The notes: generated from the letters alone by a model not told the origin. A stretch of DNA of 64,000 nucleotides from Tubiluchus corallicola (GCA_030141605.1 JAQGDQ010002407.1:7769-71768); one strand, 5' to 3'; counted from the first letter of the stretch, positions 26,819 through 35,310 are shown. Numbers and translations: made by a program.

Positions 26819-27907
26819 TTATTTATTAATCATTTCTGATTGTTGACGAACAGAGTCCTCATGAATTAGCTGAAAAAGGGTTTTTACAAACATATCGTTC
26901 ATGTGTAGTTTTTTCGCTAACGAGAGTCTTTCTTCTATCATAGATGTAAATCTGTCTATTTGAAGGACAGTAGCTTTGTTCTCTTTTTTAAATTTTCCTA
27001 TTTTTTTTACAATCTCCGCTCTTGATGAGAGCATTTCAAGTATTTCACAGTCAATTTCATCAATTCTTTCTCTTAGATGATCAAGCTGGTTTTCAAATTG
27101 CGGATCGTTAGGGTGTTCATATTTTATAACCAGTTTATCAAGTATTTCGCCCAGCCCGGCAGGTGTTATTTGTTGTTCTTTATCACTAAGGGCCAATGAC
27201 GGGTTTATGTGGACCTCCAGCATAAGTCCGTCCATCCCCATATCAAATGCTTTTTGCGATATTTCAAAAAGGAATTTTCTTTCTCCCGCTATATGGCTTG
27301 GGTCGCAAATTATTGGTAGTTTGGGTAAAAGGCGCTTTAGTTCAATAATCGTTTTCCATCCCGGATAGTTGCGGTATTTTGTTTCTGTAAACGGTGTAAA
27401 CCCACGGTGTATGGCAACAAGGTTATCTATTCCGGAGCGGTTCAGCCTCTCCAATGCCCCTATCCACAGTTGAACGTCAGGGTTAACCGGATTTTTTACC
27501 ATTACCACCTTGTCGGTTCCTTTTAATACATCAGCAATTTCCTGTACAACGAAAGGAGATGCCGTTGAACGCGCCCCTATCCATAAGATATCTATATCCG
27601 CTTTTAAGCATTCTTCAACATGGGAGGCATTAGCTACTTCTGTTCCTATGCGAAGACCGGTTTCATTTTTAACTTTTTTCATCCATTCAAGCCCTACGCT
27701 TCCCACCCCTTCAAAAGAGCCCGGGCGAGTACGCGGCTTCCACACCCCTCCGCGAAAGATAAACACCCTTTTGTCTTTTGCCAATTCTCTGGCGGTAGCG
27801 ATTGCCTGCTCCTCTGTTTCAAGGCTGCACGGCCCCGCTATTAACAAGGGATTATCAATATCGGGGAGCCAGTGATTGACAGGGTTTATTCCCATTTTTG
27901 TATGCAT
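26819..27907 (-). CDS. Bifunctional 3-deoxy-7-phosphoheptulonate synthase / chorismate mutase
   Basis: Catalyses the first step of the shikimate pathway and the chorismate-to-prephenate step. Residues about 1-265 are a type I-beta DAHP synthase with GPCSLETEEQA, FRGGVWKPRTRPGSFEGVG, GTEVANASH and DPSHIAGERK. Residues about 275-360 are an AroQ-class chorismate mutase (LRERIDEIDCEILEMLSSRA, KIGKFKKENK, RIxxxxE-type tail HEDSVRQQSE). In such fusions the mutase part also serves feedback control of the synthase. The start is four bases after the tyrA stop, so prephenate made here is used by the co-transcribed dehydrogenase. Confidence 0.93.
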   Translation of the reverse strand: MHTKMGINPVNHWLPDIDNPLLIAGPCSLETEEQAIATARELAKDKRVFIFRGGVWKPRTRPGSFEGVGSVGLEWMKKVKNETGLRIGTEVANASHVEECLKADIDILWIGARSTASPFVVQEIADVLKGTDKVVMVKNPVNPDVQLWIGALERLNRSGIDNLVAIHRGFTPFTETKYRNYPGWKTIIELKRLLPKLPIICDPSHIAGERKFLFEISQKAFDMGMDGLMLEVHINPSLALSDKEQQITPAGLGEILDKLVIKYEHPNDPQFENQLDHLRERIDEIDCEILEMLSSRAEIVKKIGKFKKENKATVLQIDRFTSMIEERLSLAKKLHMNDMFVKTLFQLIHEDSVRQQSEMINK

Positions 27908-27910
27908 AAA

Positions 27911-28807
27911 TCAACTTTTTGTATATAGTTTCACTATTGTTTTTTCACTTTTTGTTAATGATGGGTTATCATTTTCGAGCACTTCACGAATGCTGTTGGC
28001 TTTGTTTATAAGCTTCATCATATTTTTATCGTTGTTTTCAATACTGCTTTTCAGTTCCTGAAGGTGGGTTATGTATACTTCAAGCGCCTGCGATATGTAG
28101 TCTTTGTTTTGTTTAAAAATTGGGCCCCACATTGCCGGAGAGCTTTTGGCAAGTCTCACAGTTGATCTGAACCCACCTGATGCCAGGTCAAAAATAATGC
28201 TTCTATCCTCTTTTGCCAATACAGCGTTTGCAAGCGCAAATGCAGCAGCATGAGGAAGATGTGATACAAATGCCGTGGTATGATCCTGTTCATCACTAGA
28301 CATGTAAGCCGTTGACATACCCATGGAGTGATACATTTTCTCAACTATTGCAACATGCTGAGGTTTAGAGTCTTGCTGGTCACAAATAATAGATATTTTC
28401 CCTTCAAACAGGTTGTCTGTAGCAGCAGACGGGCCACTGTTTTCCGTTCCCGACATTGGATGGGAAGGTACAAAGCAGGAGCGGTTAGGGTGGTTTTTGA
28501 CTTTCGCGACTATGCTGCGCTTTGAGGAGCCTACGTCTGTAACAGTTGTAGAGGGGCTAATCAAGTCAAGTACTTTAGGCAGCACAGTTATAATTTTATC
28601 TACGGGAATAGCCACCAGTACCATGTCAGCTTTTTTTACCGATGGCTTGAGTGTGCCTGTGCGGTCAACAATCCCTAGTTTTACAGCTTCTCTGGCATGA
28701 GCAGGATTAACATCAACGCCAATTATTTCTGTGGCAAATCCCGCCTTCCGCAAGTCCTTTGCCATTGATCCCCCTATCAACCCAAGCCCTATGATCGTTA
28801 GTTTCAT
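27911..28807 (-). CDS. tyrA: Prephenate dehydrogenase
   Basis: NAD-dependent oxidative decarboxylation of prephenate to 4-hydroxyphenylpyruvate for tyrosine synthesis. The 298 residues start with the Rossmann motif IGLGLIGGSMAKDLRKAGF; further conserved pieces are VTDVGSSKRSIV, HPMSGTENSG and FVSHLPHAAAFALAN with the active-site histidines. No ACT domain, so feedback probably acts on the neighbouring DAHP synthase. First gene of a two-gene operon. The short frame from its leader repeat (MSFVETQYKKAGQPVRTN) stops nine bases before its ATG. Confidence 0.92.
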   Translation of the reverse strand: MKLTIIGLGLIGGSMAKDLRKAGFATEIIGVDVNPAHAREAVKLGIVDRTGTLKPSVKKADMVLVAIPVDKIITVLPKVLDLISPSTTVTDVGSSKRSIVAKVKNHPNRSCFVPSHPMSGTENSGPSAATDNLFEGKISIICDQQDSKPQHVAIVEKMYHSMGMSTAYMSSDEQDHTTAFVSHLPHAAAFALANAVLAKEDRSIIFDLASGGFRSTVRLAKSSPAMWGPIFKQNKDYISQALEVYITHLQELKSSIENNDKNMMKLINKANSIREVLENDNPSLTKSEKTIVKLYTKS

Positions 28808-28854
28808 TTATTTAAATCAATTTGTTCGAACAGGTTGTCCTGCTTTTTTATATT

Positions 28855-29011
28855 GAGTTTCTACAAAGCTCATCCCTTTTTTTTGCAAAGGCAGCGTCTT
28901 CATTAGTTTTCGTGAGAGTTTTGGTCAAAATGTTTATTTATGATCAGGCTGAAGGATTTCAACGATTTTTCTCAGCGTGATCCCAAGGTGTTTTGCGTTG
29001 CAAAGGTATTG
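28855..29011 (-). repeat. Leader repeat upstream of tyrA (gene-proximal copy)
   Basis: Starts ATACCTTTGCAACGCAAAAC and has GGGATCACGCTGAGAAAAAT, CTCTCACGAAAACTAATGAAG and GGGATGAGCTTTGTAG. The middle part is rearranged: TTCAGCCTGATCATAAATAA sits where the TTACTGATGTAAATG block is usually found. ATG at 28871-28873. Confidence 0.7.
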
Positions 29012-29026
29012 CAATTTTGTCAAATT

Positions 29027-29122
29027 TTGCTTTAAAGACCTCATTTAAGTCAGTAAGTTGCTGTTTTTGACGGTTTTTCAGCGTAAGCCAATGTGCTGTT
29101 TTGGGCAGGGCAAGCCTTTTAG
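29027..29122 (-). repeat. Leader repeat upstream of tyrA (distal, 3'-truncated copy)
   Basis: Starts AAGGCTTGCCCTGCCC, with CATTGGCTTACGCTGAAAAA, CAGCAACTTACTGACTTAAA and TGAGGTCTTTAAAGC. It stops where the second copy begins, suggesting that one element inserted into, or was duplicated onto, another. Confidence 0.65.
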
Positions 29123-29144
29123 TCCATTTTTGTAAGAGTTTATG

Positions 29145-30620
29145 TTATTTGTTTTCTACTTCAATAAAGTGTGGGAGTTTATTTTTATATTTTGGCATAG
29201 ACGCCCCAATTGAAGCATTTATAAATGTAGGGTCTGCGATATAAAATTTTCTGCCTGATATGTCAAAGTAAGTTCCGCTAAAGTCCTGTCCCTCGATAGC
29301 TGTTGCCGCATGCCCCGGGTACTGTAGCCCAACAACGTCAGTAGTGATAAGGTGCTTGGCAAAGTGAGAGAATAGTACAGCGCGGTCTTCACAGTCGGAG
29401 TAAGGGTAATAAAAGAGCTCTTCGGCAAAGAATGATTTTTCCCTCCCAAATTGTTCCCCGTCTGTTTTGTATTTAAATGCGTTCTGCACAAATGATAGTA
29501 GGAACTCCGCTCTTTCCTTTTTTGTCATAGTATTGATATTTCTTTTTAGTTGTGAGTATAGGGAGTTTTTCAGCTGTTTGGATATTGGAGTGTTAAAGTA
29601 TACTTGTAACTCTGTTGCCGGATAGTCATTGTAAAAATCAATGACACCTCTGTTACATTTGATATCTATGTTGTATTTTTTCCCTTCAAATGAGAATAAG
29701 AACGACCGGCTGAATGTTTTTCCTTCGAAGTTTAACGCCTTGGCAAATCCCATGTCAAATATTCGCCCCTTTTCATTGTAGTCTTCATCGTAAGTATAGA
29801 GGTTGTTATTTTTTTGTTTTTCTGCATAGTAGTATTTTTCACCATTAAGTATAACATACTGCCTGGCGTATATTATAGTTTTGGCAGGGAGTAAAAGAAC
29901 AGCTCCACCGGCACCGTCATATCCCACTTTTGCAGAGTACCCGGCTTTGTTAAGTAAAAACCATGTTGCCAGCGTTGCTTGCGTGTTGTTTCCACAAGTT
30001 TTCAGTAGTGTTGCTTGTGTCAACCGGTAAAATCCCCAATCATTGAGTTGCAGTTTTTTCGTTGCTTCTGCGAGACTGCTAAGGAGAACATGGTGATTAG
30101 TCCCGGCCATTTGTTCCCAAAATCGGGCAATTGTTTTGTTGTCTATTTTCGTTATTTTCGGTATGCTAAAGTTGTTGTCAATAGATATGTCAAGGTTGTT
30201 CCCATAGAAGGTGAGGGATGTTTTTTTTACCGGAACGTCTGTGGGCACTACCCGGGAAGTCGGTAAGGGCTCTACTAAATCGGGTTTTTCCCAGGGAGTA
30301 ATTATTTCTGGGATACGGGCAGGGAGGGAAGGAGGCGCAGCATCCCGCTCCGGAAGATAAGTGGGTATTTTATCAGGTTTGGGAGTTTCGTCTCTATTTT
30401 TACTCGTCAGTACATCAAGTTCTTTCCATCGTTTTTCAAGGAATGCTACAAACTCCTTATCTCTTTTTTCTACATATTGTTTAAAGTCCTGTTGCTGCTG
30501 TTGCATAAATTTATCCCTCTGCCGTCCCATTTCTTCTATGTTTTGAGAGAAAGAAAGGTTGTAAGAGAGAAGTGTGAGCAATAGCGGAGGTAGTGTGTAT
30601 ATGGTTATTTTTGTTTTCAT
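29145..30620 (-). CDS. Exported transglutaminase-like protein
   Basis: Unknown exported protein of 491 residues. Signal peptide 1-25 (hydrophobic run ending SLSFSQ). A charged Gln/Lys/Glu coiled-coil segment follows (about 28-70), then a proline-rich linker (about 80-125). The C-terminal third is a transglutaminase/protease-like fold: SDCEDRAVLFSHF with Cys410, PGHAATAI with His437, and FYIADPTF with Asp463 give a plausible catalytic triad. A cysteine protease or peptide ligase acting on envelope proteins is possible; the target is unknown. It has its own leader repeat and sits upstream of tyrA with no operon link. Confidence 0.75.
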   Translation of the reverse strand: MKTKITIYTLPPLLLTLLSYNLSFSQNIEEMGRQRDKFMQQQQQDFKQYVEKRDKEFVAFLEKRWKELDVLTSKNRDETPKPDKIPTYLPERDAAPPSLPARIPEIITPWEKPDLVEPLPTSRVVPTDVPVKKTSLTFYGNNLDISIDNNFSIPKITKIDNKTIARFWEQMAGTNHHVLLSSLAEATKKLQLNDWGFYRLTQATLLKTCGNNTQATLATWFLLNKAGYSAKVGYDGAGGAVLLLPAKTIIYARQYVILNGEKYYYAEKQKNNNLYTYDEDYNEKGRIFDMGFAKALNFEGKTFSRSFLFSFEGKKYNIDIKCNRGVIDFYNDYPATELQVYFNTPISKQLKNSLYSQLKRNINTMTKKERAEFLLSFVQNAFKYKTDGEQFGREKSFFAEELFYYPYSDCEDRAVLFSHFAKHLITTDVVGLQYPGHAATAIEGQDFSGTYFDISGRKFYIADPTFINASIGASMPKYKNKLPHFIEVENK

Positions 30621-30756
30621 AGTTTTTTGTTTTAAAGCTTTTTATTCTGTTTTTCCTTGATTTATAATAGTTCCCCAGGTTGTTAAATACCTACTGACAG
30701 TACTTATAGGGGGAAAGTGTTAAGTAAGTTATCTGTTTCAGCTCAGATGCTAAAGG

Positions 30757-30886
30757 GAAGTTTTACAGAGTTCATTTTTTGTTTGTCTTTTTGCGAGTGC
30801 CTTGTTCAAAGTGTTCATTTGTTAGCGGGCTGAAAGTTTGCATTTTTTTCAGCATGAGCCAAGGTGTTTCATCTTGAAAAGGTCTC
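30757..30886 (-). repeat. Leader repeat upstream of the transglutaminase-like gene
   Basis: Starts GAGACCTTTTCAAGATGAA and has CCTTGGCTCATGCTGAAAAA, CAAATGAACACTTTGAACAA and AAAAAATGAACTCTGTAAAA. ATG at 30773-30775 starts MNSVKLPFSI, which stops 122 bases before the gene; this copy is therefore not coupled. Confidence 0.68.
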
Positions 30887-31024
30887 ATAGCCAGAAGGTC
30901 ATGATCTGTGTTGTGCATGATGTTTATTTGAGCACAGAGATCGAGTCTTTTCAGTGGTCACGGTTGTGTGGCAGAGTAAAGTCTTTCGCCATGTACATCT
31001 CCTATTTATTAAATAAAGAGATGT

Positions 31025-31070
31025 AAAAAAGCTGATGCTGTACTTTAATCAAATTCAGCATCAGCTTTTT
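31025..31070 (-). terminator. Rho-independent terminator after the LPP20-type lipoprotein gene
   Basis: A perfect stem AAAAGCTGATGCTG/CAGCATCAGCTTTT with a 15-base loop and trailing T residues, 27 bases after the lipoprotein stop. The strongest terminator in the window. Confidence 0.9.
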
Positions 31071-31096
31071 ATTATAGTTCTGTTTTTTAAGTTGTA

Positions 31097-31681
31097 TTAT
31101 TCCTCATCATATCTCTCCATTTCAGCGTTAAATTCTTTTTTGAATCGCTCGTAGTTGTAGTCAACACGAAGTTTTGCATCTTCAGAGAGACGTTTATTCA
31201 TGTCTGATAATACTTCATCTCCTGATAGTTCTATTGCTACATATGTTTTGTAAGTACCATCAGTCGTTTTTGTTTGTTTTTCGCAAATAACGCGGGTTCC
31301 TGCGAGTCTTTGGCTTACAACCTCTCTTGCAAGGTATTCATACCTATCCTGAGATTCTTCTGTATTATTGACAGCAAGAGACTTTACATAAGCGTCTGTC
31401 ACCCTTTTTACACGAGTTTCGAGAACAGAAGCCAGGCTGCTTCTCGCAGCAGTGTAAGCTTTTTGTTGAGATATGGATTGATTATTACTAGCCCCAATTG
31501 CGCTAGCTCTAAAGTAATTTTTGTCCGACTGAAATTTAGGGCCGTGACAGAAGTTTTCAATTTCTACTTCAACATTAGCTTTCGAAATGTTTTTGGCAGC
31601 TTTTTTTGCCCTGCATGACGGAAAAGAGATTATGGCTGCCACGCTTAATACCGATATTAAAAGAGTAAGTGTCTTTTTCAT
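31097..31681 (-). CDS. LPP20-type lipoprotein
   Basis: 194 residues. The N-terminus is a lipoprotein signal ending at Cys23 (AAIISFPSC). The rest, with AIGASNNQSISQQKAYTAAR, VSQRLAGTRVICEKQTKT and YKTYVAIELSGDEVL, resembles the LPP20/FlgT-N fold often found in Bacteroidales envelope lipoproteins of unknown function. It lies downstream of the GLUG lipoprotein gene, separated by a 275-bp gap with a leader repeat, and ends in a strong terminator, so it forms its own unit. Confidence 0.75.
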   Translation of the reverse strand: MKKTLTLLISVLSVAAIISFPSCRAKKAAKNISKANVEVEIENFCHGPKFQSDKNYFRASAIGASNNQSISQQKAYTAARSSLASVLETRVKRVTDAYVKSLAVNNTEESQDRYEYLAREVVSQRLAGTRVICEKQTKTTDGTYKTYVAIELSGDEVLSDMNKRLSEDAKLRVDYNYERFKKEFNAEMERYDEE

Positions 31682-31776
31682 TGATCTTTGATTTTAAAGT
31701 TTAATTTTTAATATTAAAAACAGATATGCTACGTTTAGCTTATTTCACCTTGTGCCGTAAGCTAAGTAAGTTCTCC

Positions 31777-31901
31777 ATGTTTTGCAAGACCTTTGCTTTA
31801 GTTTTTTATTAACATTTTAAATTCTCATTTACGCTAGCAAGTTGGATTTTATCGAGTTTTTCAGTCGTCTAATCCAAGATACTTCGTCTTGCAAAGGCCT
31901 C
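31777..31901 (-). repeat. Leader repeat upstream of the LPP20-type gene
   Basis: Starts GAGGCCTTTGCAAGACGAAG and has ATCTTGGATTAGACGACTG, AACTTGCTAGCGTAAATGAG and AAAATGTTAATAAAAAACT. The 3' TTTGCAAAG block is altered (GCAAAGGTCTTGCAAAAC) and the conserved ATG is lost; a different ATG follows it. 95 bases before the gene. Confidence 0.68.
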
Positions 31902-31956
31902 ATTTCAAAGTAAGAATGTGTTTTCCATTAAGTTTTATTTTTTTAATGTTTGTTAA

Positions 31957-33585
31957 TTATAATAGCTTGTACAAGTTATGTTTTTCAGCCTGTACATAGT
32001 CATCACTCACTTTTACATCACGAAGGAAAGGGTAGCCATCGTTAATGTAATAGGATATTCTCCAAATAGTGGTAAAGTTCCAGTGCTGATATGTTTTTTC
32101 ATCCCTCATAGCTGTTTCAGTTTTACCTGTTATGCCTGAGCTGCTTCCACTTCCTACACTTGTATTTGCATCATTGTCTGTCGTGTCCCAATAACAGTTG
32201 GTTATTGTACTGCTATCGCTGATATGCCCTCCAAATCCACCGCAGATGTCAAGACCACTCACATCTCCTGCTGCATAGCAGTTTTCTACAGTACCACTAT
32301 TATTGATATATCCTACAAACCCACCTAAGAACTTGTTGCAATCATCTACGTCTCCCATGGCATAGCAGTTTTTTATAGTGCCATTATTGATATATCCTGC
32401 GAACCCACCTATGTAGCTATCGCATTCGTCGATATCTCCCGTAGCGTAGCAGTTTTCTATAGTACCATTATCGAAATAGCCCACAAACCCTCCTGCATAG
32501 TTATTACTATCGTCGATGTCTCCTGTAGCGTAACTATTAGTTATAGTGCCATCACCAATATACCCCACCAAGCCTCCCACATAAGAGCGCCCTATTATTT
32601 CAGATGCATGCACTCCTACATTTTTTATTTTGGAAGAACTGCCGTTTACGTATCCAAACAAGGCTATGTTATCCTGGCCGCTACAGTCTATATAAAGATT
32701 AAAGATTTCATGTCCCTTGCCATCAAAAGTGCCTGTGAAGGGAATATTAGTAGTACCTATAGGGTTAAATCCTTTTAAGTCAAAGCCATTTGTTCCGGGG
32801 TTAGGGAAAGTTATATTCTTTTCCATAGTGTAACTTCCTGCCAAGTCATACTGTACTCCCTGTAAGTCCTCCCATGTTTTTATTTTATACTGTTCCTTAG
32901 GGATTGTGTAAGCAAGGCTTTGCGTTGCTACTCCTGTTTTGGAAAGTTTTAATGTTACATTGAGCTCTTTGTCATAGCCTATATCCAACCAGTCATTCAG
33001 GCTCAAAGGGTTATTGATAGTTCCTCTGCTTCCTGATATTGTAACCTTTCCATGTACTTCCGGTCTTCCATCTATGGATATATAATAGTCCCATGTATTC
33101 CCCGAAGGTAAGTTGCTTATTTCAAAAAGATCAGTTTTTTTAAAGTCCCCTGATCCTATTCTGTTTTCATTATTGTGGCTAACAGCTCTTAGCAATACTC
33201 CTTCTGTTTGCTGCTGTATTGTAAAGCTAATTTCATTTCCTAAGACAATTTTTCCATCAACACCCTTTATATAAGTGCGGATATAGTATGTTACACCCAA
33301 AGCTAAGTCGCTTATTGCTATAGTAAAGCTTCCTATGCCTACAGGTCCATGTTCCGACGAGATGCGGTAACCTCTCTCTGAGCCAGGAGCATTGAAATAG
33401 TATACTCCATACTCTGTAGCACCTTCTCCTAAGTCGACTATCTCCCCGTCTACATAAACAACACCACTTTCAGACAAGTTAAATACGTTGGTGGTTTTCA
33501 CACACATAAGACGTTTTAAGTCTACTTCCTCACAGGCAAAGAGAGCCAATAAAAGCATCGAAAATATTAAAGTTATTTTTCCCAT
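31957..33585 (-). CDS. GLUG-motif surface lipoprotein (intact copy)
   Basis: 542-residue exported lipoprotein with lipobox LFAC at Cys18. Residues about 30-125 and 130-230 look like fibronectin-type beta-sandwich domains (ATEYGVYYF, GVTYYIRTYIKG). Residues about 265-470 form a right-handed beta-helix: five GLUG repeats of the form GGLVGYIGDGTITNSYATGD, each about 33 residues and alike at DNA level. Function unknown; such proteins are surface adhesin or binding structures. The 5' 306 codons lie in or next to the unique spacer, the 3' part in the left arm. The PEGA gene precedes it by 42 bases, probably the same operon. Confidence 0.85.
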   Translation of the reverse strand: MGKITLIFSMLLLALFACEEVDLKRLMCVKTTNVFNLSESGVVYVDGEIVDLGEGATEYGVYYFNAPGSERGYRISSEHGPVGIGSFTIAISDLALGVTYYIRTYIKGVDGKIVLGNEISFTIQQQTEGVLLRAVSHNNENRIGSGDFKKTDLFEISNLPSGNTWDYYISIDGRPEVHGKVTISGSRGTINNPLSLNDWLDIGYDKELNVTLKLSKTGVATQSLAYTIPKEQYKIKTWEDLQGVQYDLAGSYTMEKNITFPNPGTNGFDLKGFNPIGTTNIPFTGTFDGKGHEIFNLYIDCSGQDNIALFGYVNGSSSKIKNVGVHASEIIGRSYVGGLVGYIGDGTITNSYATGDIDDSNNYAGGFVGYFDNGTIENCYATGDIDECDSYIGGFAGYINNGTIKNCYAMGDVDDCNKFLGGFVGYINNSGTVENCYAAGDVSGLDICGGFGGHISDSSTITNCYWDTTDNDANTSVGSGSSSGITGKTETAMRDEKTYQHWNFTTIWRISYYINDGYPFLRDVKVSDDYVQAEKHNLYKLL

Positions 33586-34598
33586 AACACGCTTTATTAA
33601 GCTTTAAATATATGATCTTCCATTTTATTATTTATTCAGTTTAATTGCTAATCCATAAGTAACTGCTCCCGTTTGTATATCATAGTTTACAATGGGTTTA
33701 ACCCGACTTTTTGATTTGTTTTCAATAAGGGCAGTCCAAACCATATTGGCTACCCATAATGCACCGGCAGAGTAAAAGAGTATTCGTGAGTCGTCATATC
33801 TGCTTTTAGCCTCATTGAAATAGTGATCCCGGTCGTATGCATTATCCGAGTTGTGATAGTTTCTCATATTTACCGCTGCCATATTGTTTTGAATTATTCC
33901 AAAAGATAGCAGCCCGTAAAATGCTCCCCCCAGTCCCCAGTTTACACCGCTTTTATCGCTTAAGTAGTGCTGTCCGGCGCCCGGTAATATAGCACTGTAC
34001 AATAATGCCGTAGCTCTGCTGCGGTGCTTCTCTCCTTTTATTGTTATGTCCGATGGTTTTGTCTTCTTTTTCGGACTCTCTTTTGCCTCCTCACTCTCTT
34101 TAGCAAAAATTTCTTTCAGGTAAGTGGTCTCATCTTCTTTTATGGTTATTATCTTATTTATTGTAGTGTAATCTTTTTTCTCGAGGCTAAGGATGTGTTC
34201 TCCTATCAACAAACCTCTCAAAGTATTAGGTGTGACTCCTTGCTCTACGCCATCCAGCTTTATGATAGCGTCTATAGGCGATGTAGTAATATCAAGGCTT
34301 CCTACCCTAGCACGCAGATTCAAGTTAATAGTTTGTTCATCGCCAGCTTTCAGTTCCATCTGTTTTGGGTATCCATAGTGTTTGTCTTTTTTGGCCTCGA
34401 ATCTATAAACTCCTTCCGTTGCTCTTCCTGTATAAGTTCCAAAGCCAACTTTTTTAGAGTTAACATATATATCCGCTTCCGGGCTGGTATTTATAGTAAT
34501 ATTTGCAAATCCTGGCAGGAGGTTAATCTGTACATCAACCGTATCTCCTTCGGTAATGGCAAATTCTTTTGTAGCAGTCTGATACCATGACTTTTTAG
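32669..34598. other. Unique spacer between the arms of the inverted repeat
   Basis: The only 1930 bp present once in the window between 3291 and 64000. It carries the 5' 305 codons of the GLUG lipoprotein gene and almost all that remains of the PEGA/DUF5683 gene. The symmetry axis falls at about 33633/33634. No recombinase site or mobile-element gene is present in it. Confidence 0.93.
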
Positions 34599-34659
34599 CA
34601 TAGCCTTGTTTGGATACGTAAACGGCAGTTCTTCCAAAATAAAAAATGTAGGAGTGCAT
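33628..34659 (-). pseudogene. PEGA-domain / DUF5683 protein, 5'-truncated at the palindrome junction
   Basis: Envelope protein with PEGA repeats: VYVSKQGYAKKSW...INLLPG (end of one), then about residues 50-115 and 115-190 (SLDITTSPIDAIIKLDGVE, GEHILSLEKKDY). A linker follows, then a DUF5683 domain at about 220-330 (AILPGAGQHYLSDKSG, LFYSAGALWVANMVW), which normally spans the membrane. The frame opens at an ATG (34659) inside the right arm, antisense to the GLUG fragment, so MHSYIFYFGRTA is not native. Native sequence begins no later than 34598, possibly up to about 34623. The real start, signal peptide and N-terminal PEGA domains are missing. It lies 42 bases before the GLUG gene. Confidence 0.8.
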
Positions 34660-35310
34660 GCATCTGAAATAATAGGGCGCTCTTATGTGGGAGGCTTGGT
34701 GGGGTATATTGGTGATGGCACTATAACTAATAGTTACGCTACAGGAGACATCGACGATAGTAATAACTATGCAGGAGGGTTTGTGGGCTATTTCGATAAT
34801 GGTACTATAGAAAACTGCTACGCTACGGGAGATATCGACGAATGCGATAGCTACATAGGTGGGTTCGCAGGATATATCAATAATGGCACTATAAAAAACT
34901 GCTATGCCATGGGAGACGTAGATGATTGCAACAAGTTCTTAGGTGGGTTTGTAGGATATATCAATAATAGTGGTACTGTAGAAAACTGCTATGCAGCAGG
35001 AGATGTGAGTGGTCTTGACATCTGCGGTGGATTTGGAGGGCATATCAGCGATAGCAGTACAATAACCAACTGTTATTGGGACACGACAGACAATGATGCA
35101 AATACAAGTGTAGGAAGTGGAAGCAGCTCAGGCATAACAGGTAAAACTGAAACAGCTATGAGGGATGAAAAAACATATCAGCACTGGAACTTTACCACTA
35201 TTTGGAGAATATCCTATTACATTAACGATGGCTACCCTTTCCTTCGTGATGTAAAAGTGAGTGATGACTATGTACAGGCTGAAAAACATAACTTGTACAA
35301 GCTATTATAA
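34606..35310 (+). pseudogene. GLUG-motif lipoprotein, 5'-truncated copy
   Basis: Carries residues from about 307 to 542 of the intact gene at 31957-33585: all five GLUG repeats and the C-terminal tail, but no signal peptide, lipobox or beta-sandwich domains. The frame can start only at a TTG (34606) within the coding sequence. The cut is at the arm boundary 34599, where it fuses head-on to the PEGA gene. It cannot make a lipidated surface protein. Confidence 0.85.

Larger units (their letters stand above)
28808..29144. other. Intergenic region upstream of tyrA with two leader-repeat copies
   Basis: 337 bp almost entirely made of two head-to-tail leader repeats (28855-29011 and 29027-29122). 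A TAccTTTG box (29001-29008) opens the promoter-distal end of the second one. No gene. Confidence 0.6.
30621..31096. other. Intergenic region between the transglutaminase-like and LPP20-type genes
   Basis: 476 bp. It holds the leader repeat of the transglutaminase-like gene (30757-30886), the LPP20-type terminator (31025-31070), and next to it a second stem, ACATCTC/GAGATGT, around about 16 AT-rich bases (near 30993-31024). Bases 30890-30990 show nothing recognisable; their open frames have no gene-like content. Confidence 0.5.
3291..32668. repeat. Left arm of a giant inverted repeat (at least 29.4 kb)
   Basis: Every gene in this interval recurs reverse-complemented in 34599-64000 with the same protein sequence. 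Positions pair by left + right = 67267 from 8.8 kb inward and 67291 further out. The inner edge was placed by base comparison: pairing holds through 32668/34599 and breaks at 32669/34598. The outer edge is not visible, because 3291 pairs with the last base of the window. The only difference I found is a 24-bp deletion here in the LysM gene relative to the other arm. Confidence 0.97.

Noticed and set aside
30838-31026. 62-codon frame between the terminator and the leader repeat (mirror 36241-36429)
   Set aside because: Overlaps the repeat and terminator stems, no domain, no initiation context.
33600-33667. Hairpin telomere or centre of a linear replicon at the symmetry axis
   Set aside because: The axis lies in ordinary non-palindromic sequence inside the spacer; the two halves of the spacer do not pair.
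34024-34590. 188-codon plus-strand frame in the spacer
   Set aside because: Antisense to the PEGA/DUF5683 gene; Phe/Cys/Ser-rich with no recognisable domain.
32669-34598. Invertible phase-variation cassette with short recombination sites
   Set aside because: The flanking identity is 29 kb, not a short site, and there is no site-specific recombinase in the window.
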